From Gammaproteobacteria bacterium RIFCSPHIGHO2_12_FULL_38_11 (GTDB taxonomy: Bacteria; Pseudomonadota; Gammaproteobacteria; Coxiellales; Coxiellaceae): a stretch of DNA of 15,405 nt. Position 1 is the first letter of the stretch; every line of letters starts with the position of its first letter. Position numbers and translations under genes: made by a program. Location: positions 1-15,405 of the forward strand of contig MGXX01000065.1 of the NCBI GenBank assembly GCA_001801515.1, written 5' to 3'. The notes under the pieces were generated by a model. The model searched no databases. It had not been told where the DNA came from and saw only the letters and a program-made list of their open reading frames with translations. This document shows, piece after piece, positions 13,191 through 15,405 of this stretch.

Positions 13191-15116
13191 ATGTCAGATG
13201 AAGGAACCCCCCTAGGTACCGGTTTTATTTCAGAAGAATTGCAGCAACAATTACGCAAAACCTATAATATCGCACATTGGAGTGCTGGCTATTTTGACAT
13301 TGGCAATAAAGGCAACATTGTAGCACTTCCCCACAAAGCACGCCGCGATATCGCCATCGATATGGACGAATTACTTGAAACCATTTATCAATCCGGTTTA
13401 ACAGCCCCTATTCTCATTCGCTTCACCGATATTTTAAAACAACGTTTTGAAGAATTATTCGATTCATTCACAAAGGCCATTACTGATTTTAATTACAAAG
13501 GCAAATTTACCGCCGTTTACCCCATCAAAGTCAATCAACAACGTCGCGTTGTGCATGAAATTGTAAAACACGGAAAAGATCGCATCGGATTAGAAGCCGG
13601 CAGCAAACCTGAATTGCTTGCTGTGCTTGCGCACCCTACTGGAAATGCTTCAACAATTATTTGCAATGGCTACAAAGATCGCGAATATATTCGTTTAGCA
13701 CTCATTGGCCAAGCACTGGGTCATCATGTTTATATTATTTTAGAAAAATTATCGGAAGTAACACTTGTTATTGAAGAAGCGAAAAAAATGAATTTAACGC
13801 CGCGCTTAGGTGTGCGCGTTCGATTAACTTCAACTGGTTCTGGAAAATGGCAGGACACCGGCGGTGAAAAATCAAAATTTGGTTTTTCTGCAAATTATTT
13901 ATTAAAAATTATCGAAAAATTAGAAGAAGCGAATGCAATTGATTCCCTGCAAATCATGCATTTTCACTTGGGTTCTCAAATTGCCAATATCGGCGATATT
14001 CAAGGCGCTTTGCGCGAATGCGCTCGTTACTATACAGAATTGCGCATGATGAATATTCCCATTCACACAGTCGATGTCGGTGGTGGGCTGGGTATTGATT
14101 ATGAAGGTACACACTCACGCAGCGACTGTTCAATGAATTACAGTATTCAAGAATATGCGAATAATATTATTTATACGATCGGTGAATTTTGTAATGAACG
14201 CCATATTCCACACCCCAATATTATTACGGAATCTGGCAGAGCAATGACAGCGCATCATGCGGTTTTGGTTGTGAATATTATTGATATCGAAAGTGCGATG
14301 ATCAATGATCCTATCGGAGAAATTCCGAGTGATTCTTCGAAGACAGTACAAGATTTATGGTATGGCCTACAACACACGAATGAATATTCTGCGCTTGAAA
14401 ATTATCATGATGCTTGTCATTTAATGAATGAAGTACACAGTCAATATACTTACGGATTAGTGAATTTAAAACAACGCGCCTTGGCTGAACAAATTTATTT
14501 AATGACCTGTACTAAAGTACGTGAATTATTAAAACATTCTGTCCGAGCGCACCGTGAAGCGATTGATGAATTAAATGATAAATTGGCTGACAAAGTATTC
14601 GGTAATTTTTCTTTGTTTCAATCATTACCCGATTCATGGGCAATTAATCAAATTTTCCCCATTATTCCTGTGAATGGATTAACCACCAAACCAACGCGTC
14701 GCGGTGTTTTACAAGACATTACCTGTGATTCTGATGGTAAGGTCGATGCTTATGTTGACAGTCAAGGGGTTGAATCCACCTTACCGCTTGTCCCATTTAA
14801 TCCACAAAAACCCTATTATTTAGGAATTTTTTTAGTGGGCGCGTATCAAGAAATTCTAGGAGATATGCATAATTTATTCGGAGACACCAATTCGGTGCAC
14901 GTTGAAGTAACGGAAGATGGCGGTTATCAATTGGTGCAACCCGTTGAAGGTGATACCGTCACAGATGTACTAAAATACGTGCATTTTGATGCATCAGAAT
15001 TATTACAGTCCTATCGCAGGCAAATGTCTCAAGCGAATTTATCAACGCAAGAAAGACAAATGTATTTGGAAGAATTGCGCAATGGATTGCAGGGATATAC
15101 CTATCTGGAAGATTGA
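13191..15116 (+). CDS. speA: Biosynthetic arginine decarboxylase
   Basis: A 641-residue PLP-dependent group IV decarboxylase (E. coli SpeA 658) that converts arginine to agmatine, the first step of the arginine route to putrescine. The PLP lysine is Lys113 in YPIKVNQQ. An alanine-racemase-like barrel follows, with GLEAGSKPEL, HFHLGSQI, DVGGGLGIDYEGT and TESGRA, the PLP-phosphate and substrate motifs. TCDSDG near the C-terminus carries the active-site Cys512, and the protein ends in the family-typical LRNGLQGYTYLED. A CGGAG ribosome site lies 8 bases before the ATG. The 110-base gap upstream holds a weak promoter candidate (TTGAAC at 13128, 18-base spacer, TAAAAA) and a small hairpin (GTGCT/AGCAC, 13148-13161). 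No agmatinase gene is in the window, so the next step must be encoded elsewhere. It converges with the dehydrogenase gene 36 bases downstream. Confidence 0.95.
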   Translation: MSDEGTPLGTGFISEELQQQLRKTYNIAHWSAGYFDIGNKGNIVALPHKARRDIAIDMDELLETIYQSGLTAPILIRFTDILKQRFEELFDSFTKAITDFNYKGKFTAVYPIKVNQQRRVVHEIVKHGKDRIGLEAGSKPELLAVLAHPTGNASTIICNGYKDREYIRLALIGQALGHHVYIILEKLSEVTLVIEEAKKMNLTPRLGVRVRLTSTGSGKWQDTGGEKSKFGFSANYLLKIIEKLEEANAIDSLQIMHFHLGSQIANIGDIQGALRECARYYTELRMMNIPIHTVDVGGGLGIDYEGTHSRSDCSMNYSIQEYANNIIYTIGEFCNERHIPHPNIITESGRAMTAHHAVLVVNIIDIESAMINDPIGEIPSDSSKTVQDLWYGLQHTNEYSALENYHDACHLMNEVHSQYTYGLVNLKQRALAEQIYLMTCTKVRELLKHSVRAHREAIDELNDKLADKVFGNFSLFQSLPDSWAINQIFPIIPVNGLTTKPTRRGVLQDITCDSDGKVDAYVDSQGVESTLPLVPFNPQKPYYLGIFLVGAYQEILGDMHNLFGDTNSVHVEVTEDGGYQLVQPVEGDTVTDVLKYVHFDASELLQSYRRQMSQANLSTQERQMYLEELRNGLQGYTYLED

Positions 15117-15152
15117 TCACCATGCCTTGCACGGCTCTCTTCACTAGATACG

Positions 15153-15405
15153 TTATTTCAATCGCAATGCACCATCCAATCGAATCGTCGTGCCATTTAA
15201 ATAATTATTTTCAATAATATGTGCTGCCAATTCTGCAAAATTTTTAGCATCGCCTAATTTTTGGGGAAAGGGAATATCAGCGGATAAAGCATTTTGAACT
15301 TCAACTGGCATACCAGCCATCATTGGTGTTTCCATCACACCAGGTGCGATGGTCATCACGCGAATACCGAATTTAGCCAATTCGCGGGCGGCGGGTAACG
15401 TCATG
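15153..15405 (-). CDS. Short-chain dehydrogenase, 3-hydroxyacyl-CoA dehydrogenase type 2-like (C-terminal part only)
   Basis: The last 84 or so codons of a gene running off the right edge; the first visible codons should not be taken as the real start. The sequence [20 protein letters not shown], then PGVMETPMM, the PFPQKLG stretch, [10 protein letters not shown] and the end [10 protein letters not shown] match the C-terminal third of the type 2 3-hydroxyacyl-CoA dehydrogenase (HSD17B10-like) branch of the SDR superfamily. These enzymes oxidise 3-hydroxyacyl-CoAs with NAD in beta-oxidation and branched-chain amino acid breakdown. The cofactor-binding glycine motif and the catalytic Ser-Tyr-Lys lie outside the window, so activity cannot be judged. 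The gene converges on speA, and I see no obvious terminator in the 36-base gap. Confidence 0.85.
   Translation of the reverse strand, partial: MTLPAARELAKFGIRVMTIAPGVMETPMMAGMPVEVQNALSADIPFPQKLGDAKNFAELAAHIIENNYLNGTTIRLDGALRLK

Noticed and set aside
13206..13224. Clustered hexamer restriction sites (CCTAGG, GGTACC, ACCGGT) at the start of speA, as in a cloning junction.
   Set aside because: They lie within a normal speA N-terminus in frame, and nothing else in the window looks engineered.

Overview
This window looks like ordinary chromosome from a moderately AT-rich gammaproteobacterium. The gene content fits the Legionellales/Coxiella side of that class: a DedA-PAP2 protein with a Legionella LssY-type C-terminus, PPi-type phosphofructokinase, Mpl, a chagasin-like inhibitor, and the dacA-ybeD-lipB-lipA and ndk-rodZ-hisS-yfgM gene orders. 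That taxonomic placement is inference from family recognition; no rRNA is present to settle it.

Layout. (1) 1-2945, minus strand: a compact run ndk > rodZ > hisS > yfgM (yfgM runs off the left edge), covering nucleotide pools, cell shape, histidyl-tRNA charging and a Sec-translocon accessory protein. (2) 2946-3091: divergent promoter region with a good sigma70-type promoter for dacA. (3) 3092-6950, plus strand: dacA, ybeD, lipB, lipA, i.e. peptidoglycan trimming and lipoic-acid synthesis, in the order also found in E. coli but interrupted by a minus-strand RelE-toxin/XRE-antitoxin pair at 4711-5291. (4) 6982-9048, plus: a 688-residue membrane protein joining a DedA domain, a PAP2 phosphatase and an LssY-type C-terminal domain, probably cotranscribed with lipBA. 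Its stop codon lies inside a perfect 11-bp inverted repeat. (5) 9072-11152, minus: mpl (murein tripeptide recycling), then two small unrecognised genes, one cytosolic (59 aa) and one exported (141 aa). (6) 11270-12939, plus: PPi-type phosphofructokinase followed by an exported I42/chagasin-family cysteine protease inhibitor. (7) 12925-13079: 3.7 copies of a 42-bp tandem repeat, each able to form a hairpin, starting inside the inhibitor gene. (8) 13191-15116, plus: speA, biosynthetic arginine decarboxylase. (9) 15153-15405, minus: the 3' end of a short-chain dehydrogenase gene.

Most of the window is housekeeping and I see no convincing new multi-gene system. The parts worth a second look are the toxin-antitoxin pair splitting a conserved cluster, the three-domain LssY-like protein, the two orphan small genes after mpl, the hairpin-bearing 42-bp array, the short RodZ lacking its usual C-terminal domain, and several short repeats in promoters and intergenic gaps. 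No tRNA, rRNA, CRISPR array, transposase or phage gene was seen. No gene-free stretch exceeds 300 bases.
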